64,000 bases of DNA from Taxillus chinensis (GCA_023512835.1 CM042092.1:45192535-45256534), one strand, 5' to 3'; shown: positions 9,265 to 21,200, counted from the first letter of the stretch. Notes: generated by a model from the letters alone, not told the origin. Program-made: numbers and translations.

Positions 9265-10975
9265 TATAGATGAAAGGTGAAGGGCGAGAGGGAAGGCGAG
9301 GTCTTTGGGGATTAAGGAGCAACGAGAGTTTTAGGGATTTGAAGAGAGTAACACTCGTGCTTTGCAGGAATGACCGGAATATATAAGACCGAGTCCATAA
9401 ATGTCGGTGGGTCTAAGAATGTGGCGAGTGAAATAGTAAACCGCTTGACGGGCTGATGTCATTAGTCTTGATATCGATGCGCCTCCGAATTAAAAGATGA
9501 CGTGGAGACGGCATGACCAAGTAAGGGTAACAAATGTTTGCCTTCCGGGGAAGTGTGAGCATCCCGAGACATGCATTTAATGAATCATCATGATTCCTCC
9601 TCAAAAGCATGCGATATATAATAAGACATGGATTATCGCAATTTGACAAAGTCGGGAGTCCGGAGGAATGAACCGACAATCATCCCGAATTAACGATAGT
9701 CGTGTGACGAGTATCCGGATGAAAAGTAGACCGTGTCCGTAGTAACAGAGTGCGGTTAAAGAGAAGTAGATTCCTTTGCTGTCAATAAGTCAAAGAGAAG
9801 AGAAGTACCACAACACTTCAAATCCAAGACTATGGACTGGATTTAACGATAAGGGTGCAAAGAAAATCTGAACTTGTAGCTTCACAAAAATAAGCTAAAA
9901 GTATAAAAGCTTAACAAGCAAGGATTAGTACGGATAGGAGAAAATAGGCAGAAAGAGCTATATAATCCGAACTAATGAGTAGTAGAACTTATGCATTACA
10001 AAGAATGAAATAGACATATACATACTAGAGAATGATCAATGTGGCTGAATCAGGGCATATGTCGGATAATAAATACACAAGTTCATATAGGTCAACATAA
10101 ATAAACCGTCCTGTCGAATGACGTAGCTAAGATTAATTAAAAATCATATGATTTGACCACATGAGGATTCATGAGTGAAAAATGAGGAAGTGAACACATT
10201 TCAAAAGCAAGCAGTTGATTATCCGATTAAAATGCATGGTTGAAGAAAAAAATACATCCAAGCATGCCGCAATCCTGTTTCAACAACGCATGTCCAGCAG
10301 ATCCAGAAGGAAAGGGTCGAGAGGAGGGAGTATCCGAGACATATTAGGGGGATATTACGAGGTAATAGATGAAGCTTAGGCTCCCCCGTAGATCATTCGA
10401 TCCTCTCTATGAAAGGCTCCCCCTCGAATAGACGGCCAGGAAGAGGTCATGAGACATATACGGGGGTATTACTTGAATAATTTATAAAGCATTTTCTCCC
10501 CGTAGATTGTGCAATCCTCTCGGTAGACCTTTCCGGCGTAAAGAAATTCAGCACGGTCTATCCTTTTAGGAAACTATACTTGGAGTTGATCAGATTGCGA
10601 TTGTGTATTCATCCACCAGGCATTCCGAGCTAACCCATTTCATTTCTTCAACAATACATGTTAATAGAGTAATCTAAATGAACAGGCATTTGTCATGTGG
10701 TGATCAGTGGAAATTAAGATCATGAAACCAGAATGCGGTTAATCATATAAACTTTAATCATGTTTGCTTAAACGACTTCATCGAGGGAAACGCAAGCATC
10801 CTCTCAATTATGAAGTTGCTATCAATATCGAAGCATGAAGCATATTAGACAAGTAAGTATGATCATCATAAAGATGAGTATGTATTTACTACTATCGATA
10901 AAAGCACAATGCATGTTCTAAAACAACTACCGATGGATAACGGTGAGAAGCTATGCAGAAAAGTCAAGCATACTT
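9265..10975 (-). other. Spacer between pol and extra ORF of element B
   Basis: About 1.7 kb without supported coding. It corresponds to 27914-32219 of E minus the F insertion. It contains purine/pyrimidine-rich blocks such as GGCTCCCCC and CTCCCCGTAG (about 10380-10510) that might be extra polypurine tracts. Confidence 0.7.
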
Positions 10976-11600
10976 AATTTGAGAAGAAGTTCGAAAATCT
11001 TACATCAGGTAGGGGCTTTGTAAGTATATCCGCCATTGATCTTCGGTAGCAACATGTTGCAGGGATATGTGCTTTTTAAGAACATGATCGCGAATGAAAT
11101 GATGCCTGACCTCAATATGTTTTGTCTTTGGATGCATGACGGGATTATTGCTGATAGCAATAGACCGGTATTGTCACAAGAGAGTGGAACAGATGTCATG
11201 TTGAAGCCGTAGTCGTAAGTTGACTCTGCATCCAGAGAAGCTGTGTGCAAAGAACTCCCAAAGAACTATATATTCCGCTTCAACGAGTAGATGTTGATAT
11301 GGAATGCTTCTTACTGAACCAAGAGATCAATCTGTTTCCAAGGAATTGGCATGTACCACTGGTGCTTTTCTTGTCTATGCGACACCCGGAAAAATCAGCA
11401 TTAGAATATCCGGATAAGGCGAAGTTGGACTCTTGTGGGTACCAGAGTCCCAAATTAATTGTCCCTTTGAGATACCTTAATATCCGTTTTACATGAAGCA
11501 TATGTGACTCTTTGGGATTCGCCTGATATCTTGCGCAGATGCAAGTTGCAAACATTATGTTCTGGGTGACTTGTTGTAAGATACAAGAAGGATCCAATCA
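10976..11600 (-). pseudogene. RNase H of element B
   Basis: The end of the copia pol frame. GTCQFLGNRLISWFSKKHSI (about 11285-11345) with the preceding SGYSNADFSGC gives the first Asp. In the last part, HHFIRDHVLKKHISL lies at about 11050-11105, and the frame ends near 10976 just after FFSN. Upstream, RYLKGTINLGLWYP is the RT-RNase H connector. The catalytic Glu region near 11270 is frameshifted. It matches 27240-27913 of element E, where the same end precedes a TAG stop. Confidence 0.8.
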
Positions 11601-12640
11601 TCCCTCGTACTTCGGTCACATTCACCGATTTGCCATCAACATCCTGGGTCTAACTTGGCATTGACTGGCATTGGAGTTTTGACGGAGACGAACCTTCCAT
11701 ACCAAACTTCTTGATTAAGTCGCGAGTATACTTAGCTTGGTTTATGAAGGTCCCTTCCTTCAATTGTTTGACTTCGATCCCAAGGAAGTAGGACAGTTCT
11801 CCCATCATACTCATCTCAAACTTGCCACCATCAACTTGGCGAATTCATCACAAAGTTTCGGATTAGTTGATCCGAAAATGATATCGTCCACGTATATCTA
11901 TACGATCAGAGTATGTCCTTTCTCTTTCCGTAAGAATAGCGTGGTGTCAATCTTCCCCTTTTGAAAGTTGTGAGCAAGTAAGAATTCCGAAAGTGTGTCG
12001 TACCAGGCTCTTGGAGCTTGCTTCAATCCATACAAAGCTTTCCTTAGTTTGTAAACCAGATGTCCAGCCTTGGGTTCAATGAAACCTGGAGGTTGTTCAA
12101 CGTACACCTCCTCCTGAAGATCTCCATTCAGGAATGCACTCTTGATGTCCATTTGATAAACTATGAAGTTTTCATATGAAGCATACGCGAAAACATTCGG
12201 ATTGCCTCAAGTCTTGCCACCGGAGCAAAGGTCTCATCATAGTCTATTCCTTCTTCTTGACGATATCCTTTGGATACCAGGTCCGCTTTGTTCCGGATTA
12301 CAATTCCATCCGTATCAAGCTTGTCCCGGAACACCCATTTAACTCCTATGACTTGCTTGAGACTTAGGCCTTGGTACTAGAGTCCACACATTATTTCTCT
12401 TAAATTAATTCAACTCTTCTTGCATAGCTTCTATCCAATTCGAATCTCGAAGAGCTTCATCCACTACCTTTGGTTCTATTTGAGATAGAAAACACGAGTA
12501 AAAACACATGTTGGAGGTGGTTGCTCTTGTTCTTACACCAACAGTAGGATCACCAATCACTTGATCTCGAGGGATGATTTCGGGTCCATCCGTAATTCCG
12601 TGCATGTGATGGTTGATCTTGAATAATGTGAAGCTCTACC
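11601..12640 (-). pseudogene. Reverse transcriptase of element B
   Basis: Copia RT motifs in order: a connector AMQEELNQF (about 12405-12430), then MDIKSAFLNGDLQEEVYVEQ (12090-12152), PPGFIEP, LRKALYGLKQAPRAWYDTL and IYVDDIIFG (about 11878-11905) with both catalytic Asp. The connector lies in a separate frame (12405-12605), with the palm split at about 11895. Unlike element E, the catalytic box is intact. The frame breaks as written would stop translation. Confidence 0.87.
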
Positions 12641-13015
12641 AGGTTAGGTGGTTCAGGTGTATCTGTTGGTTGAGCTTCTTCTGGACCAAATGTTGCCATA
12701 TTAGAAGGTACGTAGAGCTAGGTGGTTCTTCAACACTGTTTCTTTCGGTGTTAACTGGTCCGGACGGACTTGAAGGTGCTCTGGAATTTAGGGTATCCGT
12801 AGGAGTATGTCCGGAGCTTAACGGTAGTCCTGAGTCCGAATCATCCGTAGCATCATCCACATAATTTCTTTGTGCTTCGCTGATGCCACGTGGTTGGTCG
12901 AATGTGTATCAGGAACATTCATAAACTTCGAGTAATCTATGTTGTTGTCCTGGGACCTGCACATTAGAACTTGAAGAAGTAACTTTTGACCAATCAAGAT
13001 TAGCTTCATCAAAAG

Positions 13016-13875
13016 TCACATGGATAGATTCTTCAACTTTAAAAAGTTTTCTATTGAAGACCCGATAAGCCTTGCTATGTAATGAGTACCTGACAAAAAT
13101 CCCATCATCGATTTTGGTTCAAATTTATTCCGTGTTTCTTTGCCATTTATCAATATATAGCAAGTACACCCAAAAGCTCCGAAATGTGAAATTGAAGGCT
13201 TTCGTCCTCTCCACATCTCATAGGGTGTTTTCATGGTAGATTTATTTATTAGAGTTCTGTTTCGAACATACCAGGCAATGGACACAACTTCAGCCCATAG
13301 ATCGAGAGGAAGCGTTGCCCCTGCTAACATAGATCTCGCCAGCCTCGACTAAAGTACGATTCTTGCGCTCGGCTACCCCATTTTGTTGTAGAGTTAAGGG
13401 CGCAAAGAAGTCATGCCTGAATGCCCAGTTCGAACAATATGATCTCATATCTGAAAAATCAAATTACGTACCATGAATACTCCCGATGCACTTTATGCTC
13501 ATCCTTATGAGTTGCTTATCCAGGTCAAAAGATCTACAAGATGCTCAAAAGTTTGATCCTTTGATTTCAAGAACATCACCCATGTGTATCTGGTGAAATC
13601 ATCGATAACCACAAGGGTATATCTCGCACCAGCCAGCGAAGGAACGGGAAATAGGACCACAAAGGTCCATATGAAGAAGTTGCAGAGGAGCAGTTATTGA
13701 ATTAACTGATTTGCTCTTAAAGCTATGTTTGGTCTGTTTGCCAAGTTGGCATTCTCGACAGAATGTCTCTGGAGTATTTGAGTTTAGGTAGACCGGTGAC
13801 AAGATCAAGTGATGCTAACTTAGACAAGGTCTTAAAGTTTAAATGTGCACATCGCTTGTGCCATAACTAACTATC
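13016..13875 (-). pseudogene. int: Integrase of element B
   Basis: The zinc and pre-integrase part has ECQLGKQTKHSFKSKS and LQLLHMDLCGPIS (about 13640-13760). The core has a DDFTRYTWVMFLKSKD block (about 13550-13605), the second Asp in a SDHG context (about 13470), and the Glu in a QQNGVAERKN context (about 13345-13385). The C-terminal part is LPLDLWAEVVSIAWYVRNRT and TPYEMWRGRKPSISHFG (13016-13330). All core segments are present, unlike in E, where the Glu segment is deleted. Frames are interrupted several times. Confidence 0.85.
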
Positions 13876-14290
13876 TTCATCTCGAAGCTTTAGTGAGGAA
13901 GCATACAGGTCGAAGAATTATTTCTTAAGACCACCGAGTATATGTCTCCATCTCTTGATCCGGATAACTTTACATCTCTGGATAAGTTTTCCTTTCTTGT
14001 ACAGGTGTTGGACATAAAGGAAATAGTAAATCCTTTGTCACATAAACTACCGACACTTAGCAAATTATGCTTCAAACCTTCGACTAGTGCAACTCTAGTG
14101 ATTGATACACAGCCGTTGGTTAAAGTGCCATACCCGACGTCTTTACCTTTTGTTTGTTGTCACCATATGAAACGGATGGACCTCGTTTTTCATTAACTTC
14201 TACAAGCAGAGTCCGATCACCCATCATATGTCCGGGAGCATCCACTATCGAGGATCCACTTGCTTTGATTGATCTTTAACTTCAAGTGAT
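13876..14290 (-). pseudogene. pro: Aspartic protease of element B
   Basis: A copia protease. On the minus strand the block ILD.GCS.HMTGDRTLL (about 14205-14265) is the active-site region of the DSG type. It is followed by YGTLTN, VSITRVALVEGLKHNLLSVG (about 14040-14130) and SLCDKGFTISFM. The pre-integrase domain follows directly. The active-site block is disturbed by frameshifts; the E copy at 24917-24960 shows it more cleanly as WILDSGCSGHMTGD. Confidence 0.8.
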
Positions 14291-15039
14291 CTGTCGGTGC
14301 ATTCCAGAGATGCTCCTGAAAGACAACGGTTTACACTTGTGGTGCCCAAACTTGTTTCGGGCAGTTAGAAAGAACAAGTTAGATGTCAACAGTTCCGGAT
14401 TTGATTTTGCTAGGACTTTTAGCTCTCCAAGTTGACTTTAATTTGTTAGGTTCGGTCGCTTCTTTTATTTGGGTTATCTTAGGAGAGACACTCCTTTGAG
14501 GTTTAGCTTTTGTTTTGCTCGAAGAACCCTTTTTATTGAACCGATCTTTATTGGTACGAATTTGATTACAAAGCCGGTTATCGGATAAACTCCAACATTC
14601 ATAGTGATAATGACCTATTTCCCTACGGATGGAACAGACACTATAATGCGGAGTACAAACAAGGGATACGAGGTCTCTTAGATTTTATAGACTTTCTACT
14701 CGTTCCCTGTGGCCTAATCCATTGCGTTTGGGTGACGCGCTCTTGGCCCTAGATGCGTCAGCCTTAGCCTTTCCTTTCTTTTTGGGTGCTACGAGTTTTG
14801 GCTTTAACTGCAGCGGCCTTCCCTTCATCATTAGTTACGGGTGCTACCGTCTTGGAATGCAAGAATGACCTCAACTCCACAATCATAAACTATAGTGCCA
14901 CTGAAATGAAACCATCCAACGGTTTAGATGTACTAATAGGATATAAGTTGGTTAGTTTTGGAGTGAAATCTGGAGGACACTCGGTAGCTTGAGCATTGGA
15001 GGTTGATGATTCTAACCTAGGCCAGGTTTGACTCGAACA
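14291..15039 (-). pseudogene. Gag-Pol linker of element B with zinc-knuckle-like motif
   Basis: Remnants of the frame between the gag coiled coil and the protease. A CSIRREIGHYHYEC motif near 14597-14640 looks like a CCHC knuckle whose second Cys is Arg; E has the same residue at about 24543. A VWAPQ/WAPK-type motif precedes the protease. Strongly frameshifted. Confidence 0.55.
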
Positions 15040-16640
15040 TTATCCGGGATCAGTCCTAAATGAAGAGGCTATTTCCCTGGATTTAAGCCACTTGCGATTT
15101 ATTTCCTTTTCCTGTTCTAGTTCATTCTCGAGTCTTTTTACAATAACTTTTAGGCCTGAGAGATTGGTATTTAGCATATGATTTTCAGCCCTTAGATCAT
15201 GATACCAAGCTTCTTTTCCTCTGAAGTCAGCTATGTCTTTTTCAAGTCTAGCAATAGTAAATTCAAGACGTTTATTCTGACTTTCCATATCTTTGTACAT
15301 TTGAGTAATTATTAGTCTCTCATTCTTTTCATGATCACGTTCGGTAATAAGAGATTCTATTTTACTCATGAGCTCGAAGATAGAAGGTACCTCAATATTT
15401 GCCATGAGGCAAACGTTCGGCTTAGGAGTTAGCTCATCATCCGAGGATTCCTCCTCTTCTTCCCAGCCACTGATGTACTTTGTCACGAACGCCTTCCTCT
15501 TGTTTTTGCTGTTGTTTGAGGTGGTACGTCGAGGAGTAACCTTGTCACTTTTCTCTGCCGTCTTAGATTTGGATCTGCATTCCTTGGCCCAGTGACCGGG
15601 TTTCCCACAATTAAAGCATTCTTGGGAGCTCGACTCCGATCGTTCCTTCCTTCTGGATGATGAGGAGCCTCTTCTAAATCCTTTTCTACTTTTCCAAGGA
15701 ATCGTTCAAAGGATTTAACAAGAAGAGCTATTTCCTCTTCTTGCGTCTCGAGTCGAATTCTCGACTCATCCGTATCATCCTCTTGATGATTACTTGGAGC
15801 ATTCCGTAGCTTTGAGGGCTACCCTTTTTTCTTTCCGAGCTATTTTCTCATCACGGTCGGTGTATCCGAATCGACCTCATGAGTCCGAAGCTCTCCGTAT
15901 ATTTCTTCAAGGGCGAAACGGCCGCTTTTTGTCGCCTTGCATCCGGAGCCGCTTGAGTAGTAGCGATCCGGCAAGGATCGAAAGAACTTGTCATTGATTT
16001 TAGATCGAGTGTAGTGTTGATTGACGGTTTTAGCTCTAGAATGAGCTTGCCGAATCTCCGATAGATACTCTCAAGGGATTCGCCAGGTTTGTGATTAAAA
16101 CTCTCAAAGTTCTATCCGAGAGCACATATTACGTTTTGCATCTGGGACTGACTTCCCTCATAGAGGATTGCCAGTTTATCCCAGACAGCTTTTGCCGACG
16201 TGCAGCCCTGGACGTCCATGAAAGCCTCGGAATCCAAAGATGATGTAACGTAAGCTGAGCCTTTTCGCTAGCGCACTGCCAGGCTCTTTCATCGTTGGTA
16301 AGTTCGGCATCCGTCTTTGGCCTTCTAACTCCATGTTCTCTGATAGTCATCGGGATTGGAATCTCCTGATCAAGACAGGGCCACATGAGATGGTCATGGC
16401 AGACCATGAACATCTTCATGCAAGCTTTCCACTGGGAGAAAAGCTCAGGTGTGAATTTGGGCGGTTTTATCAGAGTAAAACCAGAACTCCGTGGTTGAGC
16501 AGTGGAGGCAGCAGCAGGTTGAGGTGGGTCGACGTTTTCACTGCTGCTTCGATTCGGGATGGGCTCTTATGCACCTCCGGAGTTAAGGCGAGAGTTGAAT
16601 AGCATACTGCTTTCTTCGGCCATTGCTGAGAGTGAAAGAG
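15040..16640 (-). pseudogene. gag: gag of element B
   Basis: Starts at ATG near 16624, 43 bp inside the primer site. Motifs are MKMFMVCHDHLMW (about 16380-16420), AELTNDERAWQCASEKAQL and, after frame breaks, a zinc knuckle CFNCGKPGH.AKEC (about 15580-15625). The open frame 15040-15486 begins MTKYISGWEEEEESSDDELT. It continues as a long coiled coil: ITERDHEKNERLIITQMYKD, NKRLEFTIARLEKDIADF, VKRLENELEQEKEINRKW. Gag would form the particle. Such a coiled-coil tail is seen in Sirevirus Gag. The knuckle is complete here; in E a base is missing inside it. Confidence 0.82.
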
Positions 16641-16670
16641 TGGGATCTCTACTTAGAACAAATAGAACTT

Positions 16671-16681
16671 GCTCGATACCA
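16671..16681 (-). other. Primer-binding site of element B (altered)
   Basis: On the minus strand TGGTATCGAGC, 2 bp after the LTR end. The Met-tRNA site would be TGGTATCAGAGC; the A of CAG is missing, as it is in E (22506-22516). Confidence 0.8.
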
Positions 16682-16683
16682 CT

Positions 16684-18078
16684 TGATGGTCCCTTGAAGC
16701 CTAGAGGGGGGTGGGGGGGGGGGGGAATAGGCTCTTATCCAAACTCTCTATATTCTCTTATGACACAAACACTTATCTAGTTAAGTGATAGAATCACTAC
16801 GGAAGATAACCAGGATAGTGGAAGTATTTGTTTTATTATCAAAAGATAAATACAATAAAATAGAAGCAAGACTCTTTTACACTCGTTTACAAAAGGATTC
16901 ACACTCTAGCCTATATTATCTCTTTGAGCTCTTGTGCAAACACAAGATTGATTTAGGCTCGCTCTCGCACCACCCTTTACATATACAAGTATAAATATTT
17001 GTACAAAAACATTCCTAAAAGACAACCTTGGAACTTGTAGTTCCGGAATGCGTTCACAAGACTAACTATTCCTCGGTAGTCTCTCTGCCTTGATTGCTGC
17101 AGTTGTGGAGCTCAAGATCTTGGGTTTGAAGAGTATAAGTGCCTTTGTGAGTTCCCAAATATAATTAAAGTTGTGTCCACATATCCGAGTGATCCACGTG
17201 TAAGATTCTTTAGGTTCTCAACAAGTTTGTCTTACATCGGGACACCACGAGCCGATAATCTTAAATGCAATTAAGTTGAAGCAAGATCTTCTTGGTCCGG
17301 TGTAATTTTCCTCACTCGTAGCTAATGAAGCTCGGAACCTTACTCCGTGTCGGTGGTTGCTTACTCCGTATCTATTTGGTATTGGAATCCTTAGTCCGTG
17401 TCGCTTCCATACTCCGTGTGAATGAGAAGGTCGGAGTGCTTATTCCGTATCGGCGCTTCCTTACTCCGTATGTAAGTTTCTTACTCCATGCGAGTCTAAG
17501 GAATCGGATGTCTTACTCCGTACTACCACATCCTTACTCCGCATGAGTGAGTGGTCCGGATTCCTTACTCGCATCTAAGTTCCTTACTCCGTGCGAATAA
17601 GGACTCGAGTCCTTATTCCGCATCGCATTTTCTTACTCTGTATGTATGGAAGACTCGGATGCCTTACTCCGTGTCTTCTTTACTTTAGTTCACTTGAGTG
17701 AAAGACTTAACTTTTAGCTCCGTGTCGACTCTTTTACTTCGTGCGACCTTGTAGACCAAGATTCTTACTCTGCATCAGTTTGACTTAGTCCGTTTCAGAT
17801 ATTAAGAGCAGATTCCGTAATCCGTAGCTTTTAAGTTCTTAGTCCGCACGAATGTTACTTATTCCGTATGTATTAGTGACTTGGTTATTACCAAGTATTT
17901 GACGACACTCACTCTTGTCCGGATCAGGATTATGTATCCTGTCCTTAGCTTTGCTCTCACGAGTGTATCTCCGGATTAATAACATATCTTCTGCAATGAT
18001 CAAAGAAACACAAAAGATCTCAAATCAAATTACATAGGGCTTTGTCAGCATGATCCAAATTCTGGGCCTGATCCAACA
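16684..18078 (-). repeat. 5' LTR of element B (1395 bp)
   Basis: In element orientation it starts TGTTGGATCAGGCCC at 18078 and ends ACCATCA at 16684. It is homologous to 35016-36358, the 3' LTR of E, over its whole length. A G homopolymer sits at 16706-16724. An array of CTTACTCCGT-type motifs occupies 17337-17873. Its outer end abuts LTR C at 18079. Confidence 0.93.
17337..17873 (+). repeat. Array of about 21 CTTACTCCGTRTG motifs in LTR B
   Basis: An irregular array of a 10-13 bp motif, for example CCTTACTCCGTGTCGG, CTTACTCCGTATG and CTTACTCCGCATG, every 20-45 bp. Variants have TATTCCG, TAGTCCG or CTCTG. The reverse array lies in LTR E (about 35260-35760). Two to three copies also occur in the unrelated LTRs D and H. 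Confidence 0.8.
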
Positions 18079-18326
18079 TATGGATATTTTGGCGTGTATG
18101 GATGCGGGAAGGGTGTAGCTTGTTCCATCAAAACTATGTCATTTTGATGCTGGGTTTCACTTAATCAAAACTACGTCATTTAGGCTTGCTGCTGAAGCGT
18201 CTTGCGTGGGGAGGACGGCATCTAGCGCGGGAGCAAGAGCAGGAGGACATTTTCAAGGTAGGGGTTCTGTCTTCCTTGTACCTATCCCAGGGTTATGGCC
18301 TTGTGGTAGTCGATTTTGAAATCTGG

Positions 18327-18358
<32 letters not shown>

Positions 18359-19323
18359 AATCCATATAGGTGTGATCTCCTATATGGATGTTGGCCTTCG
18401 ATGGGCGTGTCCGTGTTTGAAATTAGGCCTGTGTGGCACTGCACATTATGTGTTTGATATTATGCCTGTGAGGCCATGCATGTTATGCGGTTGATGTTAT
18501 GCCAGTATGGTGATTCCTGAAAAGTGTTTGATGTAATGCCTGTGAGGATATGCATGCTAAGTGTTTGATGTTATACCAGGTGTGGATATGAATGTTAAGT
18601 GTTTGTTGTTATGCCTGAATAATCGAGATATATGTTAAGTGTCCGTTGTTGTGCCTGTGGAGCCTAAGAAGCCTGAGAGGCCGAGGCAATGTCCGTGGAG
18701 CCTAAGAAGCCTGAGAGGTCGACGCAATGCTTGTGTACTGTGGAGCCTGAGAGGTCGAGTTAATGTCGCCGAGATCGACTGTGGAGCCTAAGAGGTCGAG
18801 TTCTTGTCGGTGGGACCGATCGAGGAGTTTTTGTGGCAATGGTTGTGCTTGTTTTGTGGCTTGTTGTGTATAGTATTGATTATGACCTGTCTAGAATATA
18901 ATTGCCACGACACCGCACTTGAGTACTTCTTCATATAGATGATAGGAGCATGGGATGGGTTGGGGAGACATGATCCCTACTGAGCCGTGGTTGCTCACCC
19001 CCTCCTACCGTGGTGTGTTTCTTGCGGGAACTTACAGGCGTTAGGTGGGAACACCAAGGTGGAAGAGTTCGTTTTGTGGCTTTGTTTTTTTTTTTATGTT
19101 ATTTGTGTTACGTAATTTCGTTGAGGCCTTGTAACCCCAGTGGGGGGGATGTTGTAATAGAGTTTGAAACATAATAAAGGCATGTGGTTTGAATTTAATA
19201 ATTATGTGATTTTGGTTTCCGAAAATAAAATGTGAAGTGTATGTTGTATTCTACCCGTTTATCCAAACCCGGGTAAAGGGAGGGTCACGTTCCGGTCTCC
19301 TCGGGTTGGAAATCCGGGGCGTG

Positions 19324-19326
<3 letters not shown>
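18079..19326 (+). repeat. Element C: 3' part of a Tekay-like LTR related to A
   Basis: Aligns with the middle and end of LTR A (about 6975-8549), including the duplicated ACGT element (18127, 18164), the ATCTCCTATATGGATGTTGG block and the end GGGGCGTGACA at 19326. It is much diverged, with indels and an AT run at 18327-18353. Its start is cut at 18079 by B. It may be a solo LTR or the 3' LTR of an element whose body lies left of B. Its end lies in the AT run of LTR D. Confidence 0.82.
18327..18353. repeat. AT microsatellite in LTR C
   Basis: About 13 AT units. The corresponding place in LTR A (7310-7320) has only about 5 units. Confidence 0.95.
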
Positions 19327-19360
<34 letters not shown>

Positions 19361-19780
19361 CAAAGACAATATGCTACCCAAGGCCAACGTGGCCCAAGAC
19401 GGATCGATCTCATGTTGACCTCCACTACTCCGGACTACCGATGTTGCGACTCAATCCGGGTTAACAATGCCACAGACTACTCGGGCTACTAAGGCGTGTT
19501 CCGTGATAAGGGATCACTCGGATTCTTACTCCATATGAAGAGTTCTCTCGGATCCTTACTCCGTATGAAAAGAAGATTTGGACTAAACCAAAATGCTTCG
19601 AATTTGACCACAATACTCGAATTTGACCACAATGCTCCGGATTTGCTTCCCATAGATCCGGACTAACTTCCTACTGATCCGGATTAACTTCCCACTGATC
19701 CGGATTAACCCTCGTGTCTTCATAGTCCTTGTCCAAACACAAATGACTAACTCTTCCAACCCCAAACACGGGTCATTACA
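19327..19780 (-). repeat. 3' LTR of element D (first 454 bp)
   Basis: In element orientation it starts TGTAATGACCCGTG at 19780, after the polypurine tract, and runs to the AT run at 19327-19359. There element C ends. Homologous to 56166-56500 of LTR H. It holds short repeats of GATCCGGATTAAC (19660-19710) and two CTTACTCC motifs (about 19525-19565). Confidence 0.87.
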
Positions 19781-20150
19781 TCCTCTCCCCCTTAAGACTT
19801 TTCATCCTCGAAAAGAAACAACATGTTAACTAGAACCGCAAGGAATAACAAACACATGCAACCCATTTGCATAAACACATGGATCATACATTGCACACAC
19901 ATCACCTATCACACGACAGGACTCAACAAAGCACACATGTTTCCATCACAATGAGATAGCATGGCATATCCAATCACCATCAAACAATGCATATTATACA
20001 TATCCTAATGTCTCAAATACACATCTGAAATACAAATACCTGTCTCAAAAGAACAATACACAACACATCAAAAAAACAACTAGCATAGGAAACCACATCA
20101 CTATCTCTTGACCAAAAGCCACCTCCCGCCCTCAAGATTGTTCATCCTCA
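19781..20150 (-). other. 3' UTR and polypurine tract of element D
   Basis: The polypurine tract is at 19781-19794 (minus strand AAGGGGGAGAGGA), the same as in element A. The rest is AC-rich non-coding sequence. No ORF is supported. Confidence 0.8.
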
Positions 20151-21200
20151 AACAATTTCAAGTGCTGTGCACGCATCATGGACTCACGTTCCCATGTCTC
20201 CTCCTCAATGCCATGATATTGCCACGGTTTTCCATATAATGCCTCAAAAGGAGCTATCCCAATGGATGCCTTGATAACTATTATTATAGGAAAACTCCAC
20301 CAAAGGAAGGTGAGTTGCCCACGAACCCCCCAAAATCTAGCACACAGCCTACAACATGTCCTCCAATGTCTGATTTGTCCTCTCTATCTAACCGTCATCC
20401 CAGGGTGAAAAGCTATACTCATGCTAAGCTTTGTCCCCATAGCCTCCGCAAACCTACCCAAAAGCGAGAAGTGAATCGCGAATCTCGGTCGGACACAATC
20501 GACGATGGTACCCCATGCAATATCACATCTCGGTCATATAAAGCTAACTCAAAGCCCCAATGGAATCCCGTTCACAAATGGCAAGGAAATGGGCCAACTT
20601 CGTTAGCTGATCCATAATTACCCATATCATGTCTTTCCTCCCAATTGTGGGTGGAAGGCCAGTCACAAAATCCATCGCTATGTGGTCTCACTTCCACTCT
20701 ACTACGGGCAACGGTTGTAACATACCCATCGGCCGCTAATGCTCGGCTTTCACTTGTAGTAAGGTACCTCGCAACAAATGCCGCCACATCACATTTCATC
20801 ACAAGCCACCAAAAATGCCCCCGAAGTGCATGGTACATCTTCGTAACCCTGGATGCACAAAGAACTCTAGACTAATGGAAATCCCTTATCACCTCATCCC
20901 GGAGAGAAGAAGCCACTACTAGCTGCCCCCGAAAGGACAACTCATGCTTAGGACCCTCTCGTCTAATCCTCGGATAGCTCATCGGCCTCAATGCGGGCAC
21001 GGAGAACCTCACACTCAATATTACCCAATTGTCCCTCCCGGACTCGCTGGTACAACTCGGGCACAACAACAATTGGACTCAAGATCGTCCCCACTGTCAC
21101 AAGCAATAGGCCGCAACCGCAACATCACCAATTGCTCCATCGCCTTCCACTCTCTTACTTCCACCTCATCTTTCCCTTTCTGCTCAACACATCGGCCACA
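20151..21200 (-). pseudogene. int: Integrase and fused chromodomain tail of element D
   Basis: The minus strand carries the HHCC remnant MYHALRGHFWW (about 20805-20838), decayed (Cys lost), then a DDE core in fragments up to [11 protein letters not shown] (about 20225-20260). This runs in frame directly into QYHGIEEETWERE and MMRAQH, the end of the chromodomain. Compared with element A, about 510 bp are missing: the GPY/F module and most of the chromodomain. The junction lies near 20223, where both parent sequences would share GTG. The domain order is otherwise normal. Surely non-functional. Confidence 0.78.

Larger units (their letters stand above)
8634..18078 (-). mobile_element. Element B: Sirevirus-like Ty1/copia element (3'-truncated)
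   Basis: Read right to left: 5' LTR, primer site, gag with zinc knuckles and coiled coil, protease, integrase, RT and RNase H (copia order: integrase before RT), a 1.7-kb spacer, then an extra ORF that is cut at 8634. The downstream ORF and the long gag coiled coil suggest the Sirevirus (SIRE/Maximus) lineage. The region is the reversed counterpart of 22205-32800 in element E. The 3' end and 3' LTR are missing here and may lie left of element A. Confidence 0.88.

Noticed and set aside
17040..18000. tRNA or small RNA genes
   Set aside because: No cloverleaf or internal A/B box seen; only the CTTACTCCGT array of the LTR.
8634..18078. Assembly palindrome (B against E as an artefact)
   Set aside because: B and E differ by many substitutions, by insertion F, and by the integrase deletion, and have different flanks, so they are separate insertions.
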